Position numbers and translations under genes: made by a program. Below the pieces are notes generated by a model. That model did no database searches. It saw only the letters and a list, made by a program, of their open reading frames with translations, and was not told the origin of the DNA. From the NCBI GenBank assembly GCA_945867255.1, contig CAMBHV010000018.1:1-11416 (forward strand): 11,416 nucleotides of DNA, written 5' to 3'. Numbering within the stretch: the first letter of the stretch is position 1; the number at the start of each line of letters is the position of its first letter. Source of the stretch: an uncultured Clostridia bacterium (GTDB lineage: Bacteria > Bacillota > Clostridia > Oscillospirales > Ruminococcaceae). This document shows positions 6,214 to 11,416 of the stretch, one piece after another.

Positions 6214-8262
6214 ATGACGTACCGCCCCTGGCGCCTTGCGCCCCAAAATGAAGACGCAGCCCAGCGGCTTGCCGCTGAAACGGGAATGCCGCGCCTTGTG
6301 TGCGACGTTCTGGTTTCGCGCGGGTATCACACGCCGGAACAGGCCCAGACGCTTTGCGGCCCTGGCGCAGCGCTGACAGACGCCATGCGCCTTTCCGGGA
6401 TGCAGCAGGCCGTGGTACGCATTCAGCAGGCGCTGGATGACGGCGAGCGGATCGTGGTGTTTGGAGATTACGATGTGGACGGTGTGACAGCCACTGCGTT
6501 GCTGTACACCTATCTGGATAGCGCCGGTGCAGATGTCTATTATAAATTGCCCAGCCGCGGCGAGGATGGCTACGGCCTTTCGGAAGCCGCAGTGGAACTG
6601 ATGGACGAAAAGGGCGTTTCGCTGATCATTACGGTGGATAGCGGCATTTCGGCCGCAGCGGCGGTGCGCCGCGCAAAGGAGCTGGGCATTGATGTGGTGG
6701 TGACAGACCACCACCTTGCACCTGCTCAGCTGCCCGAGGCGGCAGCCGTGGTGGACCCGCAGCAGCCCGGCGACGAAAGCGGGTGCGGTATGCTGGCGGG
6801 GGCCGGGGTCGCATTTAAACTGGTATGTGCACTGGAAGGCTGCAGCGCGGAAGAATTGCTGCCTGTATACGGAGACCTTGCAGCCATTGGCACGGTGGCC
6901 GATATCATGCCGTTGGTGGGCGAAAACCGCCATATTGTGAAAGCAGGCCTTGCCCTGCTGCAGGAGACGGACCGCCCCGGCCTTGCTGCGCTGATCCGCC
7001 AGTGCGGGCTGGAAGGCAAGCGCTTGACCGCAGAGAATATCTCTTTTGCGCTGGCGCCCCGCCTGAATGCGGCAGGCCGCATGGACGACGCCACCGCAGC
7101 CCTGGAACTGCTGCTGTGTGAAGAGGAGCCGCAGGCAGCAGCCCTTGCCGCCGCGTTGGAGGAAAAGAACGCTGAACGTCAGCGCACAGAGCAGCAGATC
7201 AGCCAGCACGTGCTGGATACCATCGCGGCAGACTCCACCTATGCGACGGACCGTATCCTGGTGGTGTGGGGAGAAGGGTATCATCAGGGCGTTATCGGCA
7301 TTGTGGCTTCACGCATTGTGGAGAAATTTGGAAAACCGGCCATCGTCATTGCGCTGGATGAGAACGGAGAGGGCAAGGGCTCCGGCCGAAGCGTGCCGGG
7401 CATTTCGTTATATGATGCCATTGCGGCCTGTGCACCGCTGCTGGTGAGGTATGGCGGGCACGCACAGGCGGCGGGCCTTTCCGTGAAAAAGGAAAACCTG
7501 GTGGCGCTGCGCCGCGCCATCAATGATTGGGCCGCGCGCGAATACCCCGTTCCGGTTGCGCCGCCACTGGAAGTGGATGCAAGCGTGCAGCTTGCGGCTG
7601 TTACACCGCAAGCCGTGGCGGGGTTGGAACAGCTGGCCCCTTTTGGCGCAGGAAACCCTGCACCTCTGTTCCTGGCACAGAACGTTGTGCTGGAAGGAGT
7701 ATATGCTTTGAGCGAGGGCAAACATGTGCGTCTGCGGCTGCGCCAGGGCGGCGCGGTGCTGAATGCCGTATGTTTTGGCAAAGGGCCGGATACCTTGTGT
7801 TATGCGCCCGGGGCGCGGGTGGACGTGGTGCTGGCATTCAGTATTTTTGAGGGGAAAACAGGCCCCATGGTTTCGGCGCGGATCAAAGACATCCGTCCGG
7901 CCGGGCTGAAGGACGAGTATCTGAACAGCCTTGCCCCAGCGCAGGCTGCGCTGGCCGGGGCGGTGCTGAGCCCGCAGGACGTGCAAAAGGTGTACCCGCA
8001 GCGCGAGGATACCGCGGCGGTATATCGCCTTTTGGCGGCCTGCCCGGGTGGCCTGTGCGCAGAAGACCTGCGCGGTGTGTTTGCGCGCTGCGGCGAAGAA
8101 CGCGCCGGCAAGGTGCTGGTTTCACTGCAGGCACTGTGCGAATTGGGCCTTGCCGAACGCCGGCAGGATGCACGCGGCGAATTTTTGCGCATCGTGCCGG
8201 TGCAGGGGAAAAAGGATCTGGCCGCTGCGCCTGTTTTGCAGCGGCTGAGAGGGGGAAAATGA
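6214..8262 (+). CDS. recJ: Single-stranded-DNA-specific exonuclease RecJ
   Basis: 5'-3' exonuclease on single-stranded DNA, acting in RecF-pathway recombination, mismatch repair and base-excision repair. The 682 residues carry all DHH phosphoesterase motifs: DYDVDG at 85-90, VDSGIS at 141-146, TDHH at 164-167, GTVAD at 226-230 and NAAGRMD at 285-291. The DHHA1 domain follows with GYHQGVIGIVASR at 355-367, GSGRS at 389-393 and GGHAQAAG at 414-421. An OB-fold region lies at roughly 460-560. A C-terminal extension (about 570-682) contains a possible winged-helix stretch near 600-665. Size and OB fold distinguish it from the short DHH-DHHA1 nanoRNases and c-di-AMP phosphodiesterases of the same superfamily. 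The ATG at 6214 gives the family-typical 'RPW' N-terminus; AAGGA at 6196-6200 is 13 bases away, so initiation may rely partly on coupling to the gene before. One base separates its stop from rel. All motifs look intact. Confidence 0.95.
   Translation: MTYRPWRLAPQNEDAAQRLAAETGMPRLVCDVLVSRGYHTPEQAQTLCGPGAALTDAMRLSGMQQAVVRIQQALDDGERIVVFGDYDVDGVTATALLYTYLDSAGADVYYKLPSRGEDGYGLSEAAVELMDEKGVSLIITVDSGISAAAAVRRAKELGIDVVVTDHHLAPAQLPEAAAVVDPQQPGDESGCGMLAGAGVAFKLVCALEGCSAEELLPVYGDLAAIGTVADIMPLVGENRHIVKAGLALLQETDRPGLAALIRQCGLEGKRLTAENISFALAPRLNAAGRMDDATAALELLLCEEEPQAAALAAALEEKNAERQRTEQQISQHVLDTIAADSTYATDRILVVWGEGYHQGVIGIVASRIVEKFGKPAIVIALDENGEGKGSGRSVPGISLYDAIAACAPLLVRYGGHAQAAGLSVKKENLVALRRAINDWAAREYPVPVAPPLEVDASVQLAAVTPQAVAGLEQLAPFGAGNPAPLFLAQNVVLEGVYALSEGKHVRLRLRQGGAVLNAVCFGKGPDTLCYAPGARVDVVLAFSIFEGKTGPMVSARIKDIRPAGLKDEYLNSLAPAQAALAGAVLSPQDVQKVYPQREDTAAVYRLLAACPGGLCAEDLRGVFARCGEERAGKVLVSLQALCELGLAERRQDARGEFLRIVPVQGKKDLAAAPVLQRLRGGK
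8247..8255 (+). promoter_or_regulatory. Ribosome binding site of rel at the end of recJ
   Basis: A GAGAGGGGG purine run 8 bases before the ATG at 8264 overlaps the last recJ codons. The recJ stop and rel start are one base apart, so the two are likely translationally coupled. Confidence 0.6.
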
Positions 8263-8263
8263 G

Positions 8264-9073
8264 ATGGCGCAGGCAAATGGCACTGTGACAGACAACCGTG
8301 TAAAAAGTTATGCGGACCTGTGCGCCACGATTGCAGAATCCGGCCGTGCATATGATGCGGAAAAAATCGAGCGCGCCTATCTTCTTGCAGACAAGGCCCA
8401 CAAGGGCCAGATGCGCCTTTCTGGCGAAAGTTACATCAGCCACCCGCTGGCAGTGGCCTGCCTTGTGGTAGACCTGGGCCTTGATACGGACAGCGTGGTG
8501 GCGGCGCTTCTGCACGACAGCGTGGAAGACACCGATACCACCCTGGATGATGTCAAAACGCGCTTTGGCGCAGATGTGGCCGTGTTGGTGGATGGCGTAA
8601 CCAAACTGGGTAAGATCAAATTCTCGTCTGTGGAAGAACAGCAGGCCGAAAACCTGCGCAAAATGCTGATGGCCATGAGCCACGATGTGCGCGTGATGCT
8701 GATCAAGTTGTGCGACAGGCTGCACAACATGCGCACAGGCGATTCCTGGCCTGAACAGAAGCGGCGTGATAAAGCCCTGGAGACAATGGAGGTATATGCC
8801 CCCATCGCGCATCGCCTTGGCATGGCCAATATCAAGGAGGAGCTGGAGGACAGAAGCCTGCATTATCTGGACCCGATCGGCTATGACGAGATCCGTTCCT
8901 ACCTGGCGCAGAACGGCGCGGCGGAAGACTTTGTGGCCAATATTGCCGATAAAATCAAAGAACGCCTTGCCGAAAACGGCATGGATAAGTGCACAATTAA
9001 GAAACGCGTGAAGAGCGTGTATGGCATTTACCGCAAAATGTATATCCAGAACCGTACATTTGCCGAGATCTAG
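8264..9073 (+). CDS. rel: N-terminal half of Rel: intact (p)ppGpp hydrolase domain, truncated synthetase
   Basis: As written, translation gives 269 residues. The HD hydrolase domain, which removes pyrophosphate from (p)ppGpp with Mn2+, appears complete: SHPLAVA with H60, LLHDSVEDT with H84, D85, E88 and D89, GVTKL at 111-115, and DRLHNMRT at 151-158. The synthetase domain begins (KKRVKSVYGIYRKM, 246-259, with the Arg/Lys that contact ATP in characterised Rel enzymes) but stops after FAEI. The metal-binding Asp that follows in the 'IYD' motif and all later catalytic residues are lost. If no read-through occurs, the expected product is a hydrolase-only protein without synthetase activity or C-terminal ribosome-sensing domains. 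The start at 8264 has a purine-rich GAGAGGGGG site upstream. Confidence 0.85.
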   Translation: MAQANGTVTDNRVKSYADLCATIAESGRAYDAEKIERAYLLADKAHKGQMRLSGESYISHPLAVACLVVDLGLDTDSVVAALLHDSVEDTDTTLDDVKTRFGADVAVLVDGVTKLGKIKFSSVEEQQAENLRKMLMAMSHDVRVMLIKLCDRLHNMRTGDSWPEQKRRDKALETMEVYAPIAHRLGMANIKEELEDRSLHYLDPIGYDEIRSYLAQNGAAEDFVANIADKIKERLAENGMDKCTIKKRVKSVYGIYRKMYIQNRTFAEI

Positions 9074-9103
9074 GATGTATACGCTGTGCGTATCATCCTG
9101 GAT
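9068..9103 (+). repeat. Near-perfect inverted repeat (quasipalindrome) around the rel amber codon
   Basis: The left arm 9068-9084 and right arm 9088-9103 are reverse complements over 16 pairs, with a TGT loop (9085-9087). The exceptions are one unpaired T at 9078 and one G-T (G-U in RNA) pair at 9071/9100. The in-frame TAG (9071-9073) lies in the left arm. Its G9073 pairs with C9098; the C or T needed for a Tyr codon there would be a mismatch. The arms encode conserved residues on both sides, so part of the symmetry is constrained by coding. Confidence 0.8.
9071..9073 (+). other. In-frame amber codon replacing the conserved Tyr of Rel
   Basis: TAG at codon 270 falls where Rel proteins have Tyr (sometimes Phe) in E-I-Y-D-(L/V)-x-A-(V/I)-R. 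TAC or TAT to TAG is a single-base change at position 9073. TAG also serves as the normal terminator of the first XpaC-like gene (5044-5046) and of dtd (10973-10975), so it is an ordinary stop in this genome. Confidence 0.85.
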
Positions 9104-10459
9104 ACCGTGGCGGAATGTTACAATGCGCTGGGTGTTATTCACGATATGTATCACCCTATCCCCAGCCGGTTCAAGGATTATATCTCCACGCCAAAGCCCA
9201 ATATGTATCAATCTTTGCACACCACGGTGCTGGGCCATGAAGGCATTCCCTTCGAGGTGCAGATCCGCACCTGGGAAATGGACCAGACGGCAGAATACGG
9301 CGTGGCGGCGCACTGGAAATATAAGGCGGGCCTTGGCGGAAAGGCGGAAAAGATAGACGACCGCGTGGCCTGGGTGCGCCAGCTTTTGGAAAGCCAGCGC
9401 GAAAGTGAGGACGCAGGCGATCTGCTGCGCGAGATCAAGTCCGAACTGTTGCCGGAAGAGGTGTTTGCTTTTACCCCGAAGGGGGACGTGATCAACCTGC
9501 CCGCGGGCGCCACGGCCATCGACTTTGCCTATGCCATTCATTCGGCGGTGGGGAACCGTATGGTGGGCGCCAAAGTGGACGGGCGCATCGTGCCCATTGA
9601 CCACAAGGTGAACACAGGCGAGATCATTGAGGTGCTTACCGGCCCGCAGGACAAGGGCCCCAGCCGGGATTGGCTGAATATCGTGGTGACGAGCGAAGCG
9701 CGCAACAAGATTCGCAACTGGTTCAAAAAAGAGCGCAAAGAAGAAAATATTGCCGAGGGGCGCGCCGCGCTGGAGCGGGAGCTGCGCCGCAATATGATCA
9801 CCATTCCCGCCGAGGAATACGACACATTTATGACGGATATGGCGCGCCGTATGCGCCTGAATACGCCGGATGAACTGTACGCCGCCATCGGTTATGGCGG
9901 CATCCAGCTTTCCCGCCTGATGATCCGCATCAAGGACGAAGTGGCAAAGCAGGCGCGTGAAGCAGCGCCAACGGTCTCCACCGTGCCGCTGCGCAAGCAA
10001 AAGGCCACCGATGGTGTCATTGTGGAAGGGCTGGATAACTGCCCCATTAAGTTTGCCAAGTGCTGCAATCCGCTGCCGGGCGATGAGATCGTGGGCTTTA
10101 TCACCCGAGGATTTGGCGTGTCCATCCACAAGCGGGACTGCGCCAACGCCAAAGCAGGTATGGCCGGCGAGGATGCACCGCGCTGGCTGCGTGCCTGGTG
10201 GGCGGAAAAGGCCTCGGAAAAGGAATCGTTCAAATCTTCGCTGGAGATCTCGGCTATGGACCGCGACGGCCTTGTGGCAGACGTGGCAGGCCTGATTGCA
10301 GAGATGCGCCTGACATGCTATACGTTTTCGGCGCGCAGGCTGTCGGACGGGCGAGCCTCGATCACCCTTACCATTGCGATTTCATCCAAAGAGCATCTGA
10401 CAAATGTGATCCAGAAGTTGAAAAAAATCAAAAATGTGCTGAGTATTCAGCGCATGTAA
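9086..10459 (+). CDS. rel: C-terminal half of Rel: rest of synthetase, TGS, helical, zinc-finger and ACT domains
   Basis: This is the same frame as the upstream half, open from 9074. The first possible initiator is GTG 9086 (457 residues); the first ATG is at 9146. The Asp encoded by 9074-9076 would be absent in a product started at 9086. Residues counted from that GTG: synthetase remainder with FKDYISTPKPNMYQSLHTT at 29-47 and the metal-binding Glu in FEVQIRT at 56-62; YGVAAHW at 71-77; TGS domain at about 126-186 (VFAFTPKGDVINLPAGATAI at its start); helical domain at about 190-300; zinc-finger-like motif around FAKCCNPLPGDEIVGF with the following HKRDC; C-terminal ACT domain at about 380-457. 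An AGGA at 9072-9075 lies 10 bases before the GTG but is buried in a predicted hairpin. Whether this half is made separately is unknown; alone it could not form a complete synthetase site. Confidence 0.75.
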   Translation: MRIILDTVAECYNALGVIHDMYHPIPSRFKDYISTPKPNMYQSLHTTVLGHEGIPFEVQIRTWEMDQTAEYGVAAHWKYKAGLGGKAEKIDDRVAWVRQLLESQRESEDAGDLLREIKSELLPEEVFAFTPKGDVINLPAGATAIDFAYAIHSAVGNRMVGAKVDGRIVPIDHKVNTGEIIEVLTGPQDKGPSRDWLNIVVTSEARNKIRNWFKKERKEENIAEGRAALERELRRNMITIPAEEYDTFMTDMARRMRLNTPDELYAAIGYGGIQLSRLMIRIKDEVAKQAREAAPTVSTVPLRKQKATDGVIVEGLDNCPIKFAKCCNPLPGDEIVGFITRGFGVSIHKRDCANAKAGMAGEDAPRWLRAWWAEKASEKESFKSSLEISAMDRDGLVADVAGLIAEMRLTCYTFSARRLSDGRASITLTIAISSKEHLTNVIQKLKKIKNVLSIQRM

Positions 10460-10516
10460 CGGCATGGCATATCGGGTACGCCGTGCATCTATCATACAGA
10501 AAGGCGGCGTCAAGCC
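10460..10516 (+). other. Intergenic spacer rel-dtd with weak hairpin
   Basis: The 57-base gap contains a possible 7-base-pair stem (10462-10468 with 10480-10486, one G-U pair, 11-base loop) that is not followed by a T run, so it is not a convincing terminator. AAAGGCGG at about 10500-10507 serves as the ribosome binding site of dtd. No promoter was recognised. Confidence 0.35.
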
Positions 10517-10975
10517 ATGAAAGCAGTGTTGCAGCGCGTTTCCAGCGCGCAGATCGATATCGACGGGGTGGGCCGGCGGGCCATTGGCACCGGTCTTGTC
10601 ATTCTGCTTGGTGTCAAGGATACCGACACACCGGCCATGTGCGAAAAACTGGCTAAAAAATGTGCGGGCCTGCGTATTTTTGATGATGAAAACGGTGCGC
10701 TGAACCTCTCGGCGGAAGAACTGGGCTATGAGGCGCTGGTGGTGTCCAATTTCACGTTATACGCAGACACAAAAAAGGGAAAGCGCCCCGGCTTTACACG
10801 GGCGGCAAAGCCGCCTGTCTCGGTAGATTGTTATAACGAGTTTGTGGCACAGATGAAAAAGACAGGCTTGCGCCAGGTGCAAACGGGGGAATTTGGCGCC
10901 GAGATGCATATCAGCCTTGTGAACGAGGGGCCGATCACGATCGTGATCGATACCGACGAGTGGGAGCGGAAATAG
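10517..10975 (+). CDS. dtd: D-aminoacyl-tRNA deacylase (DTD)
   Basis: Cytoplasmic homodimeric proofreading enzyme that hydrolyses D-aminoacyl-tRNAs (and glycine mischarged on tRNA-Ala), keeping D-residues out of proteins. The 152-residue product has the usual length. It starts with the family N-terminus MKAVLQRVSSA and carries both active-site motifs: SNFTLYAD at 77-84 (most homologues have SQ-x-TL) and NEGPIT at 136-141, the Gly-cisPro motif that screens chirality. KKGKRPGF at 86-93 is also typical. The gene follows rel as in many Firmicutes and precedes a metallo-beta-lactamase-fold gene, also a common order. It ends in TAG. The Gln-to-Asn change in the first motif is conservative and probably tolerated; the assignment is secure. 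Confidence 0.95.
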   Translation: MKAVLQRVSSAQIDIDGVGRRAIGTGLVILLGVKDTDTPAMCEKLAKKCAGLRIFDDENGALNLSAEELGYEALVVSNFTLYADTKKGKRPGFTRAAKPPVSVDCYNEFVAQMKKTGLRQVQTGEFGAEMHISLVNEGPITIVIDTDEWERK

Positions 10976-11011
10976 CCCCGAGTATGTACGTACAGGAAAG
11001 GAAGGCTTTGC
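10976..11011 (+). promoter_or_regulatory. Short spacer with ribosome binding site and 10-base palindrome
   Basis: A perfect palindrome TGTACGTACA occupies 10985-10994, directly before AGGAAAGGAAGG (10994-11005). The AAAGGA core of the latter, at 10997-11002, is the ribosome binding site for the ATG at 11012. The palindrome could be an operator half-site pair or chance; nothing else supports regulation. Confidence 0.4.
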
Positions 11012-11416
11012 ATGGAGATTTTACATATCACGGGGCCGGCGCCTCTTTATACCAATACGTTTCTTGCACTGGATGGCGCGGGCACAGCCGTTGCGGTGGA
11101 CCCCGCTGCCAATGTTGACCAGTATTGCCGTGCGCTGGAACAGCACGGCGCGAAGCTGGCGGCCATTTTGCTGACGCATGGGCACTTTGACCATGTGGGC
11201 GCTGTTTTGGAACTGAAGCAAAAAACAGGTGCACCGGTGTACCTTGCGCGCCAGGACGCTGCGGCCAGCCGTATGCTGCCCCTTTCAGAACAGGATGTGG
11301 ACGGATTCGTACAGGACGGCATGGCCCTTTCTTTTGGTGGGCTGACGCTGCGTGTGATCGCCACACCGGGGCACACGGCAGGCGGTGTCTGCTACTATAT
11401 TCCGGCAGAGAAAGCA
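11012..11416 (+). CDS. Metallo-beta-lactamase-fold hydrolase, glyoxalase II-like (3' end outside window)
   Basis: The first 135 residues of a cytoplasmic metallo-hydrolase are present; the gene runs off the window. Seen: an N-terminal beta-sandwich start with PLYTNTFLAL (11-20) and AVDP (28-31), the metal motif THGHFDHVG at 55-63 (H56, H58, D60, H61), and TPGHTAGGVCYY at 118-129 with the next metal-ligand His at 121. The TPGHT(A/P)G form and short spacing fit the glyoxalase II/YcbL-like thioester hydrolase subgroup, but the substrate cannot be told from this part. The gene follows dtd by 36 bases and has its own AAAGGA site, matching the common clostridial rel-dtd-MBL order. Family is confident; exact function open. 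Confidence 0.9.
   Translation, partial: MEILHITGPAPLYTNTFLALDGAGTAVAVDPAANVDQYCRALEQHGAKLAAILLTHGHFDHVGAVLELKQKTGAPVYLARQDAAASRMLPLSEQDVDGFVQDGMALSFGGLTLRVIATPGHTAGGVCYYIPAEKA

Larger units (their letters stand above)
8264..10459 (+). pseudogene. rel: rel ((p)ppGpp synthetase/hydrolase) interrupted by one in-frame TAG
   Basis: Read as a unit, these 732 codons form a complete long RelA/SpoT homologue: HD hydrolase, synthetase, TGS, helical, zinc-finger-like (CC) and ACT domains in order, ending in TAA. The only defect is codon 270 (TAG, 9071-9073). The 822 bases from 8264 to the GTG at 9086 are exactly 274 codons, so there is no frameshift, insertion or deletion, only a nonsense change. The protein matches family length, and both flanks continue the family consensus (FAEI-stop-DVYAVRIILD). 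Nothing else looks decayed. That favours a very recent mutation, a sequencing error or read-through over an old pseudogene. The two open parts are listed separately. Confidence 0.8.

Noticed and set aside
6214..8262. recJ as a c-di-AMP phosphodiesterase (same DHH-DHHA1 superfamily, near cdaA)
   Set aside because: The 682-residue length, OB-fold region and C-terminal extension fit RecJ; GdpP/NrnA-type phosphodiesterases are either membrane/GGDEF-bearing or about half this size.
9071..9073. TAG as a reassigned sense codon (for example pyrrolysine) or recoded amino acid
   Set aside because: TAG ends the first XpaC-like gene and dtd in the same window at the expected protein ends. Rel normally has Tyr here, and no recoding element is known in this family. 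The hairpin contains the stop rather than following it, unlike typical read-through structures.
9060..9100. Frameshift in rel
   Set aside because: The distance between the halves is a whole number of codons and the intervening codons DVYA fit the family consensus in the same frame, so only a nonsense change is needed.
7883..10129. 748-codon open frame on the minus strand, and other long antisense frames (5131-7284, 815-2428, 2748-3893)
   Set aside because: They lie opposite well-identified genes, are rich in His, Arg, Gln and Cys with no recognisable domain, and are the expected by-product of GC-rich codon bias that removes stops on the opposite strand.
10462..10486. Hairpin after rel as a transcription terminator
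   Set aside because: The stem is only 7 pairs including a G-U, the loop is 11 bases, and no T run follows.
10490..10495. TATCAT as a -10 element for dtd
   Set aside because: There is no matching -35 hexamer at suitable spacing; a single -10-like hexamer is not enough.

Overview
The window reads as one gene-dense, GC-rich chromosomal segment of a Gram-positive anaerobe. It is most likely a clostridial (Oscillospiraceae/Ruminococcaceae-like) gut bacterium. That placement is an inference from CdaA/CdaR, XpaC-type proteins, the Firmicutes order recJ-rel-dtd-metallo-beta-lactamase-fold gene, strong AGGAG-type ribosome binding sites and GC-rich third codon positions. All genes lie on the + strand. 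The gaps are at most about 100 bases (several genes overlap or nearly touch), and I see no tRNA, rRNA, CRISPR, insertion sequence or convincing terminator.

Layout. 49-2263: cdaA and cdaR, the membrane diadenylate cyclase that makes c-di-AMP and its extracellular YbbR-repeat regulator, overlapping by 8 bases. 2265-3854: a COG2509-type FAD-dependent oxidoreductase, where many Firmicutes have glmM after cdaR. 3895-6207: two tandem paralogous membrane proteins of the XpaC (5-bromo-4-chloroindolyl phosphate hydrolysis) family, each with a helix-turn-helix-like middle section. 6214-8262: recJ, the single-strand-specific 5'-3' DNA exonuclease. 8264-10459: a full-length rel ((p)ppGpp synthetase/hydrolase) reading frame interrupted by one in-frame TAG codon at 9071-9073. 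10517-10975: dtd, D-aminoacyl-tRNA deacylase. 11012-end: the first 135 codons of a glyoxalase II-like metallo-hydrolase.

The main surprise is the rel gene. Upstream and downstream halves are in the same frame and together give a standard 731-residue Rel with every domain (HD hydrolase, synthetase, TGS, helical, zinc-finger-like CC, ACT). One amber codon stands exactly where the family has the conserved Tyr of the 'IYD' motif, splitting the synthetase active site but leaving the hydrolase domain whole. The TAG also lies in the 5' arm of a near-perfect 16-base-pair inverted repeat (9068-9103). Its third base, the one that turns a Tyr codon into a stop, is a base that pairs in the stem, whereas C or T would not. 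This fits a quasipalindrome-templated mutation, or a sequencing/assembly artefact of the same kind. TAG ends two other genes here, so general amber reassignment is unlikely.

Functionally the cluster joins two nucleotide second-messenger systems (c-di-AMP and (p)ppGpp) with DNA repair and translation quality control. The layout suggests one or two long transcripts. No promoter was convincingly seen, and the real one for cdaA probably lies upstream of the window.
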